NCBI RefSeq assembly: GCF_049701175.1
Contig: NZ_JBNATW010000016.1
Span: 1 to 51,437, forward strand
DNA length: 51,437 nucleotides
DNA from: Thermovenabulum sp049701175
GTDB taxonomy: Bacteria > Bacillota > Thermosediminibacteria > Thermosediminibacterales > Thermosediminibacteraceae
Reading direction: 5' to 3'
In this document: one piece after another, positions 34,201-41,448 of the stretch
How the letters are laid out: the number at the start of each line of letters is the position of its first letter
Numbering within the stretch: position 1 is the stretch's first letter
Translations under genes and position numbers: made by a program
The notes under the pieces: model-generated
What the model saw: only the letters and a program-made list of their open reading frames with translations
What the model was told of the DNA's origin: nothing
Database searches by the model: none

Positions 34201-34231
34201 TATAACAACCGGTTAAAGATGAGGGGCGTTT

Positions 34232-34912
34232 ATGGGAAGAATTGATGAAATTGATTTTTTCCGGGGAATTGCAGTTATATTGATGGTTATTTTCCACATT
34301 GTATTTGACTTAAACTACTACATGGGCTTACCCGTTAGTTTCAGCAGCGGTTTTTGGTTTTATGAAGGCAAAACATCCGCCTTAATGTTTATTTTCCTTG
34401 CAGGTATAAGCGTAAACTTGAGCAAAAATGCCCTTTTACGGGGCATAAAAATTTTCTCCCTCGGAATGTTAATAACATTTATTACATATTTAATCGATAA
34501 AAGCATGTATGTTAAATTCGGAATACTCCATTTTATCGGTTTATCTTATTTGTTTTCGTATTTTTTCAAAAAAAAGGATGTTCCCTTTTTAGTTGCCACA
34601 GCATTTTTATCAATTTTAATTGGAATTTATTTTAACAGCATTTTTGTAGGGTATAAATTCTTATTCCCACTCGGTCTCATTTATAAAGATTTTTCATCCT
34701 TGGATTATTATCCTATATTTCCCTATTTTGGGGTTTTCCTTTTTGGAGTTGTTTTTTATAAAACCTTTTACGCCGAAGGAAAAAGATTGTTAAACAAAAA
34801 CGCAAAGCAAAATATTATAAATTTCATAGGTAAAAAATCTCTTGTAATCTATTTAATCCATCAGCCCGTTATTATCGGCATACTATTTCTGTATAAATAT
34901 TTGTTCAATTAA
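34232..34912 (+). CDS. DUF1624/HGSNAT-type membrane acyltransferase-like protein
   Basis: An integral membrane protein of 226 residues with about seven helices, related to the heparan-alpha-glucosaminide N-acetyltransferase catalytic domain (DUF1624). The opening RIDEIDFFRGIAVILMVIFH matches the family start, with the Arg and His that are well conserved. The C-terminal KSLVIYLIHQPVIIG is also typical. It may acylate an extracytoplasmic sugar or polymer, but the substrate is unknown. It is followed by a secreted phosphodiester glycosidase-type protein, which fits cell-envelope carbohydrate chemistry. Confidence 0.85.
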   Translation: MGRIDEIDFFRGIAVILMVIFHIVFDLNYYMGLPVSFSSGFWFYEGKTSALMFIFLAGISVNLSKNALLRGIKIFSLGMLITFITYLIDKSMYVKFGILHFIGLSYLFSYFFKKKDVPFLVATAFLSILIGIYFNSIFVGYKFLFPLGLIYKDFSSLDYYPIFPYFGVFLFGVVFYKTFYAEGKRLLNKNAKQNIINFIGKKSLVIYLIHQPVIIGILFLYKYLFN

Positions 34913-34934
34913 ATTCCACTAAGGGGGTCTAAAC

Positions 34935-37682
34935 ATGACAAGGTTTAAAAAGCTTATTTCCGTATTAACTGTCATTCTTCTTTTAATCGCAATTTTGCCT
35001 TCAAATATTTACGCACAGGAATCGGTTATCCTTTATGAAGAAAAAGAACAAAGCCCTATAGCAAAAGGCGTAATTTATGAAAAAAGAACTATATTCACTT
35101 CCCATGGATGGAAGAAAGTACATATTTTGACGGTTGACCTTTCCTCCCCTTATATTGACGTAATAAGCCTCTACAATAAACAAAATTTATCTGAAAGGAA
35201 AACTTTAAGCGACCTTGTTAAAGGGAACAATGCGGTTGCGGGGATAAATGGCGATTTTTTTACAATGACAAATCCTTCCTCATCCGTAGGCATACATATT
35301 GACGAAGGCAAACTTATTTCATCCCCTTCTAACCGTTCGGATATGGCTGCCTTTGCTCTAACCTTTGATAAGATACCCCAAATACTAAATTTTTCTTTTG
35401 AAGGTAAATTGATATTAAAGGACGGGACTTCTTTGCCTATTTCTTCAGTAAACAAAATAGGCGACCCAACCGGAAGGGTAATGCTTTATAATACCTTTTT
35501 CGGCAGGGAAACTTATAAATTACCTGCTGACAAGAGTGATGCCCTTTACATCATCGTTAAAGACAATGTCATCGAAAACTTTTTCTACGGCAAATCCTCC
35601 TTCATAGAGGATGGCAGAATGGTTTTCGCAGTCGGGCAGGATCTTGCAGCCCAAATTTATCCAAAAATTAGCATAGGCGACCCCGTAACCCTTGATTTAA
35701 AATTGGTACCTGAAATATCCAATATAAAAACTGCAGTGGGAGGCGGTGCCGTACTTGTGGAAAACGGCAAAATCCCTGAAAGCTTTTCCCACAATATAAG
35801 CGGGGTTCATCCAAGGACCGCTATCGGATTTACAAAGGAAAAAAATAAAATAATAATGGTAGTGGTTGACGGCCGGCAGGAGGAGAGCGACGGTTTAACT
35901 CAGGAGGAATTGGCAAAATTATTGTTGAACCTCGGGGCGTACAATGCGCTTAATCTCGACGGTGGTGGCTCATCTACGATGGTGGGAAGGCTTCCGGGTG
36001 AAGAGGTCCCCAAGGTTTTAAATAGTCCCTCGGATAACAAAGAAAGGCCTGTTATAAATGGAATCGGAATAATAAACAAAGCCCCGAAGGGCAAAATTGC
36101 AGGCCTTATCATTGAAACCCCTTTCTTTACGGTTGCAAAAAATTCCCGAATTACCTTAAACGTAAAAGCTTACGATGAATATTATAACCCTGTATCTATT
36201 GATCAAAACAGGATACAATGGAGCATTTCTAAAAACCTTGGGAAATTTAATAAAAATACCTTCTTTGCCCAAAAGGAAGGGGAGGTCGTCATTACTGCAA
36301 AATATGAGAATGTGAAAACCTCGCAGAATATAAAAATATTAACACCTGTAAAGATAATAAAAACTTCCGACTCTTCTTATTACGGAATAGATAAAAATGG
36401 AACACTCGCATATATTGACCCATTGGATATAAACAATTTTAATCTACCTGTTGAAGAAAGCTCAAAATTTGAGGGTTTAGATCTTTCTACACCGGTATAT
36501 AAGGATAATCAAAATAAAAAAATCAGCGATGCTAATTTTGCTTTAATAAGCGGCTTTTCCGAAAGTAAATTAGCAGAAAAAGATTACAAAGAAGCCTTTT
36601 TGAAGGCATTAGACATTATTAAAAAGTATAAGACCGACTACATCATTGCCCTCGACGAGGTTAATACAAAAGGGGAATTATCAAAAATTATCCCAAAAAA
36701 TTATCTTTCAAACCTAAAAAGCTTTAACCAAAAATATCAATCTTTTAGTGATAAAGACAAATTGTTTATTTTCTTAAGGGCAGAAAAGGGCGGTATCAGA
36801 ACTACCGACTACAATCAGTGGCAATCTTTTATAAAGGACTTGAAAGGCGCTTCAAAGTATAAAAAGGTAATTGTTTTCTTAAATAGTCCTATAGAAAAGT
36901 TTACCGATAGGCAGGAAATCGCCCTTTTTAAAAAACTTCTTTCGCAATTAACTCAAAAAAATATAGAGGTAAACGTGATTTTAAAAGGTGAAAAATTTTA
37001 TGTTAAAAAGGAAAATTCCATAAGGTTTATAAGCCTACCACCAATTGATACAGAAAATCCTGCAGCATTACTTTTCAGCTTTGAGGGTAATTCAACCTCT
37101 TACTCAATAATTCCCCTTTTAAAGGATATAATCAACCAAACCCTTTATATAAAGAAGGGAATACCTACTGAAATAAAATTAACCGGTATTTCTCATTACC
37201 AAAGCAAACTACCAATTAACTACCCTTACAATTTTGACCTTTCCCTTTCCTATAATAAAAAATACAGCTTTGATAAAGGAAATTTGATTTTCAAAACCCA
37301 AGACAAAGGGAATCTCATCCTTAAGGTTAACGCTTCATTTATACAAAAAACTTTCACCGTACCCGTTATCGATTTCTCAATCAATTTAAACGGAAAGGAT
37401 TTGTTTTCTCCTGATTCAATACCCTATATAAACAAAAAGGGTAACGGAATGGTCCCTTTGAGGCTGATTTCTGAAAATCTCGGGGCAAAAGTTGAATGGA
37501 ATGAGAAAAAGAAAGAAGTTATTATTAAAAAGGGAAATAAAATTTTAACCCTAAAGGTGGCAAACAAATACGCGGAGATGGTCGGCGGGAAGGTCTATGT
37601 CCCCTTAAGATATGTAAGCGAAAACTTAGGCGTAAAGGTCACATGGGATGATAAGACAAAAACTGCAGTTATTAATTATTAG
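34935..37682 (+). CDS. secreted phosphodiester glycosidase-type protein, multidomain
   Basis: A 915-residue exported protein. A signal peptide at about 1-27 ends NIYA. The NAGPA (phosphodiester glycosidase) domain at about 50-385 has NAVAGINGDFF, TAVGGGAVLV, HPRTAIGFT and LNLDGGGSSTM. A Big-type beta domain is at about 395-470 (NSRITLNVKAYDEYYNPVS). Residues about 480-735 resemble a calcineurin-like phosphoesterase fold in which the expected GD, GNH and GHxH metal motifs are absent. The C-terminal 120 residues are a copper-amine-oxidase N-terminal-like repeat pair (GNGMVPLRLISENLGAKVEW, KVYVPLRYVSENLGVKVTW) that commonly anchors or decorates cell-surface proteins. The polymer attacked is unknown. 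Confidence 0.85.
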   Translation: MTRFKKLISVLTVILLLIAILPSNIYAQESVILYEEKEQSPIAKGVIYEKRTIFTSHGWKKVHILTVDLSSPYIDVISLYNKQNLSERKTLSDLVKGNNAVAGINGDFFTMTNPSSSVGIHIDEGKLISSPSNRSDMAAFALTFDKIPQILNFSFEGKLILKDGTSLPISSVNKIGDPTGRVMLYNTFFGRETYKLPADKSDALYIIVKDNVIENFFYGKSSFIEDGRMVFAVGQDLAAQIYPKISIGDPVTLDLKLVPEISNIKTAVGGGAVLVENGKIPESFSHNISGVHPRTAIGFTKEKNKIIMVVVDGRQEESDGLTQEELAKLLLNLGAYNALNLDGGGSSTMVGRLPGEEVPKVLNSPSDNKERPVINGIGIINKAPKGKIAGLIIETPFFTVAKNSRITLNVKAYDEYYNPVSIDQNRIQWSISKNLGKFNKNTFFAQKEGEVVITAKYENVKTSQNIKILTPVKIIKTSDSSYYGIDKNGTLAYIDPLDINNFNLPVEESSKFEGLDLSTPVYKDNQNKKISDANFALISGFSESKLAEKDYKEAFLKALDIIKKYKTDYIIALDEVNTKGELSKIIPKNYLSNLKSFNQKYQSFSDKDKLFIFLRAEKGGIRTTDYNQWQSFIKDLKGASKYKKVIVFLNSPIEKFTDRQEIALFKKLLSQLTQKNIEVNVILKGEKFYVKKENSIRFISLPPIDTENPAALLFSFEGNSTSYSIIPLLKDIINQTLYIKKGIPTEIKLTGISHYQSKLPINYPYNFDLSLSYNKKYSFDKGNLIFKTQDKGNLILKVNASFIQKTFTVPVIDFSINLNGKDLFSPDSIPYINKKGNGMVPLRLISENLGAKVEWNEKKKEVIIKKGNKILTLKVANKYAEMVGGKVYVPLRYVSENLGVKVTWDDKTKTAVINY

Positions 37683-37698
37683 AGCCTGAAATCTAAAA

Positions 37699-37730
37699 AG
37701 CAGCCCGCATTTTGGGCTGCTCTTTTTTTT
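37699..37730 (+). terminator. intrinsic terminator after the secreted multidomain protein
   Basis: Stem AGCAGCCC/GGGCTGCT with a 7-base loop is followed by C and eight T residues, starting 17 bases after the stop. Confidence 0.92.
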
Positions 37731-37735
37731 AACTT

Positions 37736-37915
37736 TTACTTTTTTAATACCCTGTCTTGTATCTTTTTCCCCGTTGGTGTAGCAGCAAGACCTCCCATTG
37801 CAGTTTCCCTCAATTGTTCTGGCAGCATCCTTCCCACTTCTCCCATAGCTTTTATCACTTCATCGGGCGGGATTACACTTTCTATGCCGGCAAGAGCCAG
37901 CTTTAAAGCTATTAT
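37736..37915 (-). pseudogene. C-terminal remnant of L-serine dehydratase alpha subunit (sdaAA)
   Basis: A 58-residue frame on the minus strand, from ALKLALAGIESVIPPDEVIK through MGEVGRMLPEQLRETAMGG to LAATPTGKKIQDRVLKK, matches the conserved end of the iron-sulfur L-serine dehydratase alpha subunit. That region has the order GxxSxIPxDEV, LxETAxGG and LAxTPTG. The rest of the gene, about 230 residues with the cluster cysteines, is missing. The fragment begins two codons after the stop of the DUF401 gene and is in the same frame. It has no ribosome site of its own, so it is a relic left by a deletion or rearrangement. Confidence 0.85.
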
Positions 37916-39127
37916 TCAAATTAAAATCAAAACAGCGATAACAGCTGCAAGTACAAAAAAGGATGAGGCCATAACCTTTTTTAAAAGTTTATCTATTCCC
38001 ACATCAAAATATTCCGCCGTCATAACGCTGCAGAGGTGAACGGGAGTTATCATCCCTCCAATAAAACCTGAAACAAAAGCGCAGGCAGCATGCCAAATAT
38101 TTTGGCCAAGTCCGAAGGGAATCAATATGGGAAAAGCTAAAGATACAAAACTTACCGTTACACCAAAAAAGAAATTGGAAACTAAAGGAATAACAACAAA
38201 CAATAATTCTTTTGGTATCTTATAGTAAACTACCGCACTGGAAAGGGACTCAACTATTCCCGAAACGGTCAAAAAATCTTTAAACACCATAACACCAATT
38301 ATTATTATCACATAATTTAAATTTAAAGATTCTTTTACTATCCTTTTTACTTCTTTTAGATTTAATTTGTTTAAAATTATCAAAACAATTATAGTTATTA
38401 ATGCTGCTAAATCAAGGGCATACTCAAACCTATTTATAAGTAAAATATATAAAACTATCATGGTGAAAACCGGCATTATGCTGAATAAAAATTCCATTAA
38501 AGCCTTTTTCCTATCCCCATTTTTTAAAGCCATTTTATTATCCTCGATTTTTTCCCCTATTATTAAAACACCGGAAACCGCATATATAATTATAAAAATC
38601 ATCAAATGCAAAAACAATTTCCCCACAGGCACATCCAGCAATTTTGCAGCAAGAATAACTCCAGGGTATAGAATAAAACCATCAAGCCAAACATGCCTGA
38701 ACCAGTAATTTATATATGCTTTATTCAAATTGGATAATCCATCACCTGTTATTTCCTCTACTATTGGGCACGAAAATCTTGCTCCTCCCGGAGAAGGAAG
38801 AAGTCCGAGGGCAGATGAAAGCATGATCGCTGAAAAAAGTCTATTGCTCACAAGAAGCCTTAAACTTTGCGCCATTTTTGCAATCATACCACTGGTTCTC
38901 ATCATATTTTCAATTATCATAACCGCAATTAAGATAAATATCAATTCAAGGGTTTTTTCTGAAACTACAGCCTTAAAGGCGGTTAATATCACAGCCTTAA
39001 TAGGCATTTTCTTTATAAAGGATAAAATTAAAGAATTAAGAAGCATTATTAACCCTATATTGATGTTCTTTCGAAACAGGTATACATTAAAAAAAATTGC
39101 AGTAAGAAATATTAAAAATAAAATCAT
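37916..39127 (-). CDS. DUF401 family integral membrane protein (TIGR00529 type)
   Basis: A 403-residue polytopic membrane protein with about ten helices, of the DUF401 family, which is distantly like GntP/dicarboxylate-type carriers. Characteristic segments are LGLLPSPGGARFSCPIVEEI near 105, YINYWFRHVWLDGFILYPGV near 135, and SFVSLAFPILIPFG in the C-terminal half. Substrate is unknown. ATG has GGAG upstream, and the -10-like TATAAT of its likely promoter lies in DNA derived from a duplicated DUF362 segment. It is flanked on both sides by gene relics. The coding sequence itself looks intact. Confidence 0.85.
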   Translation of the reverse strand: MILFLIFLTAIFFNVYLFRKNINIGLIMLLNSLILSFIKKMPIKAVILTAFKAVVSEKTLELIFILIAVMIIENMMRTSGMIAKMAQSLRLLVSNRLFSAIMLSSALGLLPSPGGARFSCPIVEEITGDGLSNLNKAYINYWFRHVWLDGFILYPGVILAAKLLDVPVGKLFLHLMIFIIIYAVSGVLIIGEKIEDNKMALKNGDRKKALMEFLFSIMPVFTMIVLYILLINRFEYALDLAALITIIVLIILNKLNLKEVKRIVKESLNLNYVIIIIGVMVFKDFLTVSGIVESLSSAVVYYKIPKELLFVVIPLVSNFFFGVTVSFVSLAFPILIPFGLGQNIWHAACAFVSGFIGGMITPVHLCSVMTAEYFDVGIDKLLKKVMASSFFVLAAVIAVLILI

Positions 39128-39158
39128 ACTATTCTCCTTTTTTGTTTTATTATACTTG

Positions 39159-39293
39159 TCGCTTTAAAGCGTAACATTCATCACAAAATTTATAAAAGCC
39201 ATCTTTATCTTTTTAATTTATATAAGCACCGTAAGCGTATTCGGTCATAATTTCAAAACATCCGTTTTATATACCGGTTTTATAACATTAAAT
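39159..39293 (-). pseudogene. degraded copy of an internal part of the adjacent DUF362 gene
   Basis: This spacer aligns base for base with 39571-39718 of the DUF362 gene, including an identical run covering TTATATAAGCACCGTAAGCG and more. The two stretches differ by scattered substitutions and several small deletions (135 versus about 148 bases). On the minus strand the relic still reads VFNVIKPVYKTDVLK, then shifts frame and hits stops. It lies seven bases beyond the stop of the parent gene. It is most simply the remnant of a tandem DUF362 paralog largely deleted. Confidence 0.9.
39160..39171. promoter_or_regulatory. 12-bp palindrome upstream of the DUF401 gene
   Basis: CGCTTTAAAGCG is a perfect palindrome immediately 5' (on the minus strand) of the TATAAT that probably serves DUF401. 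The parental DUF362 sequence at this point is not palindromic, so the symmetry arose after the duplication. It could be an operator or chance. Confidence 0.2.
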
Positions 39294-39299
39294 ACTTTT

Positions 39300-40418
39300 T
39301 TACGTTAATTTTATCAGCTCATACTCCCTTGTGCCCATACCCAATTTCTCGGCGTATTCTAACTGATATTCTCCCTTTGTATCAGGGTGGATGGCTTTAA
39401 ATTTGTCTTCTCCTGGCTCAAATCCCTTATTTTTATCCCCGAGTGCCGAATGGGGGTTGCCTTTTTGAGAATTTACCAAATCAAGGCATGCCTTATCGAG
39501 GGCTACAGGATCAAAGGATGCAAGGATTCCGATATCGTGGACAATCGGTGCATCGCTCCATGGCGTGCAGTCGCATAAAGGCGTGACATTCATGACAAAG
39601 TTTATAAAAGCCGTCTTTTCCTTCTTATTTATATAAGCACCGTAAGCGTATTCGGTCATTCTTTCCACAAATTCTAGAATATCCGTTTTCCATACCGGTT
39701 TTATTGCATTAAACACGCACATGGAAATGCATTCTCCACATCCAATGCATTTTTCTGCATCTATGTAAGCCTTGCCATCAACAAGAGATATGGCATCCTT
39801 AGGACAGTTTTTAATACAGGCAAGGCACGCCCTGCAGTTTTCAGAAACCTTAGGTTTTAAAGTTGAGTGTTGGCGCTGTTTGCCGGCAGCAGGCGCACAT
39901 CCCATTGCCAAATTTTTTATCGCTCCTCCAAAACCCGCCATTTCATGGCCTTTAAAATGAGAAAGCACGATCATAGCATTCGAATAGTAAATAGCGGATG
40001 CAATCTTTACCCTGTCAAAGTGTTTTTTATTAATTTCTACTTCAACAGAATCTTTGCTGACTATACCGTCAGCAATGATTATTGGGGCATTTACTACAGC
40101 ATAAGCAAAACCGTTTTCAATTGCAGTTACTATATGGTCTATACCATTGCTCCTTGAGCCCTTATACAATGTATTGGTATCGGTTAAAAAGGGTTTGCCG
40201 CCGTATTTTTTAACCTTGTCCACTACTTGTCTAACAAAAATGGGATTAATAAAGGCATTGTTTCCTCTTTCACCAAAATGTATCTTTAATGCCACCATAT
40301 CATTTTCCGAAATAATTCTGCCAAATTCGGCAGCTTCGAAAATTCTTCCTACTTTTGCTGCAAGGCTTTCGGTCCTTTTTTTAGCTCTTAAGTCAAAAAA
40401 ATAAACCTTGGACTTCAA
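39300..40418 (-). CDS. DUF362 domain protein with two [4Fe-4S] ferredoxin motifs
   Basis: A 372-residue cytosolic iron-sulfur protein. The DUF362 domain covers about 25-190 and 265-355 (KIHFGERGNNAFINP, LSHFKGHEMAGFGGAIKNLA, CAPAAGKQ). Inserted at about 194-250 is a bacterial ferredoxin unit with CRACLACIKNCP and CIGCGECISMC, giving two cubane clusters. These proteins are common in anaerobes and their reaction is not established. The start is TTG behind GGAGGG. Downstream lies a decayed partial copy of this gene, so the locus once held two versions. Confidence 0.92.
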   Translation of the reverse strand: MKSKVYFFDLRAKKRTESLAAKVGRIFEAAEFGRIISENDMVALKIHFGERGNNAFINPIFVRQVVDKVKKYGGKPFLTDTNTLYKGSRSNGIDHIVTAIENGFAYAVVNAPIIIADGIVSKDSVEVEINKKHFDRVKIASAIYYSNAMIVLSHFKGHEMAGFGGAIKNLAMGCAPAAGKQRQHSTLKPKVSENCRACLACIKNCPKDAISLVDGKAYIDAEKCIGCGECISMCVFNAIKPVWKTDILEFVERMTEYAYGAYINKKEKTAFINFVMNVTPLCDCTPWSDAPIVHDIGILASFDPVALDKACLDLVNSQKGNPHSALGDKNKGFEPGEDKFKAIHPDTKGEYQLEYAEKLGMGTREYELIKLT

Positions 40419-40486
40419 GAAAATCCCTCCAATGTTGTTAGCTAAGTGCTATCTAAATTTAATTTTAAAAATTTAAGCGCAAAATT

Positions 40487-40516
40487 ATTATATCACTATG
40501 TCAAGACATTTATAAA
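40487..40516 (-). promoter_or_regulatory. possible promoter of the DUF362 gene
   Basis: On the minus strand, TTTATA and TATAAT are separated by 18 bases, downstream of the terminator of the preceding cluster and about 70 bases before the TTG start. Confidence 0.4.
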
Positions 40517-40523
40517 GAACAAA

Positions 40524-40560
40524 ATAAAAAGAAGCTCTACCCATTATTAGAGGGTAGAGC
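40524..40560 (-). terminator. terminator of the AcsV-CooT-DUF3842 cluster
   Basis: Stem GCTCTACCC/GGGTAGAGC (9 bp, 9-base loop), followed on the minus strand by TTCTTTTTATTTT, lies 15 bases after the DUF3842 stop. Confidence 0.88.
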
Positions 40561-40574
40561 AAAAAATTTTACTA

Positions 40575-40985
40575 TTAAAACATCTCTTTGATTTTCTCGA
40601 TGGCCTCCTTTATCGAAAGAAAAAGGGGCCTTTTTTCAATACCTAATACAGTTATGTCTTCGCAGTCTAAAATAGGAATCAATATCTTCCTTGCCCTGCT
40701 TTCTACAATAGCAGAAGCCATCCTTTCTGTGATTTCTCCCATCATGGAATTGGGTATCACAATCCCCAAGGAGCCTACAATTACATCCACTTTTTTTACC
40801 GTGCTGACAATTGCGTTCTCACCGGTTGCACCTTTGTTTGCCTTTTCCTTCATCATGTTAGCCGTCGCTGCCGAATTAGTCCCCAAGGCGTAAATTTTTA
40901 CATCCGGTGGGAGGTCCTGCCTTAAAAGAGAAATAATTTGGCTTCCGATTCCTCCCCCCATTCCGTCAACAACCGCTATTATCAT
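40575..40985 (-). CDS. DUF3842 family protein
   Basis: A 136-residue protein of the DUF3842 family, function unknown. The N-terminus IIAVVDGMGGGIGSQII has a Rossmann-like glycine-rich loop, followed by YALGTNSAATANMMKEKANK, ATGENAI and VGSLGIVIPNSMMGEIT. It is cytosolic, with no metal motif of note beyond one Cys near residue 108. It is last in a minus-strand cluster after AcsV, a small His-containing protein and CooT, with a gap of three bases to CooT. A role in metal-cofactor or corrinoid handling for the acs system is suggested by context only. Confidence 0.85.
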   Translation of the reverse strand: MIIAVVDGMGGGIGSQIISLLRQDLPPDVKIYALGTNSAATANMMKEKANKGATGENAIVSTVKKVDVIVGSLGIVIPNSMMGEITERMASAIVESRARKILIPILDCEDITVLGIEKRPLFLSIKEAIEKIKEMF

Positions 40986-40988
40986 AGC

Positions 40989-41180
40989 TTACTTCCTCTT
41001 TTCAAGTATTATTTTGTGGTCCAATAGTTTTATTTCTTTTATAACCGCATCAACCAACTTCTGCTGCCCCAATAAGTCGTACATAAAAACCTTCCCATCC
41101 TGTGGCTCTACATAAATAACGTTTTCCATAATCTCCTTTTCTTTACCGTCCTCCAAAATAACCACCCTTGATTCGCACAA
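40989..41180 (-). CDS. cooT: CooT-family nickel-binding protein
   Basis: A 63-residue CooT homolog. CooT dimers bind one nickel through Cys2 and support nickel insertion into CO dehydrogenase. Here Cys2 is present (MCESRVVIL). The family pattern continues with EIMENVIYVEPQDGKVFMYD, GQQKLVDAVIKEI and LLDHKIILE. The start is TTG, seven bases after GGGGTGA, and a translation beginning elsewhere would lose the essential Met-Cys opening. It lies 14 bases after a small His-containing gene and before DUF3842. The acs/CODH operon is only a few kilobases away. Confidence 0.92.
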   Translation of the reverse strand: MCESRVVILEDGKEKEIMENVIYVEPQDGKVFMYDLLGQQKLVDAVIKEIKLLDHKIILEKRK

Positions 41181-41194
41181 AGCTCATTCACCCC

Positions 41195-41422
41195 TTATAT
41201 TAATTTTTTCGCCTCAAATAGAGCGTCTCCCGCCTGAAGTAGTAAATCTGCAGCCTTTTCAATATACTCTGCGCATTCTTTTTTTCCCAAGGCCTTTACC
41301 TTTTCAGCCCATTTCCTAAAATTCTCTTCATGGGACTTATTGTGTTCAATCCAATGGGCAAGGAGTATTTTTAATGTTTGAATGTCACTATCATGTCCTT
41401 CATGCATGTGCATAATCTCCAT
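41195..41422 (-). CDS. small helical His-containing protein between AcsV and CooT
   Basis: A 75-residue, mostly helical protein that I recognise only by context. The N-terminus is histidine-bearing (MEIMHMHEGHDSD), and LLAHWIEHNKSHEENFRKWA adds three more His. This spacing could bind a metal such as nickel, but the residues are not in a named motif. It begins 26 bases after acsV and ends 14 bases before cooT. Its location suggests a helper in nickel or corrinoid protein maturation, which is inference. Confidence 0.75.
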   Translation of the reverse strand: MEIMHMHEGHDSDIQTLKILLAHWIEHNKSHEENFRKWAEKVKALGKKECAEYIEKAADLLLQAGDALFEAKKLI

Positions 41423-41448
41423 CTCCCTTAACTTTTATTTTTATATTC

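Larger units (their letters stand above)
33890..34231. other. AT-rich divergent intergenic region
   Basis: About 340 bases without a gene, very rich in T on the plus strand. I see one outward promoter for each flanking gene (listed separately) and no coding frame, riboswitch or repeat between them. Confidence 0.7.

Noticed and set aside
37916..37918. The DUF401 stop is TGA and the sdaAA scrap continues in frame, which might suggest a selenocysteine or readthrough fusion.
   Set aside because: The DUF401 C-terminus looks natural, there is no selenocysteine-type context and the downstream piece is only the tail of another enzyme. One-in-three chance of sharing a frame.
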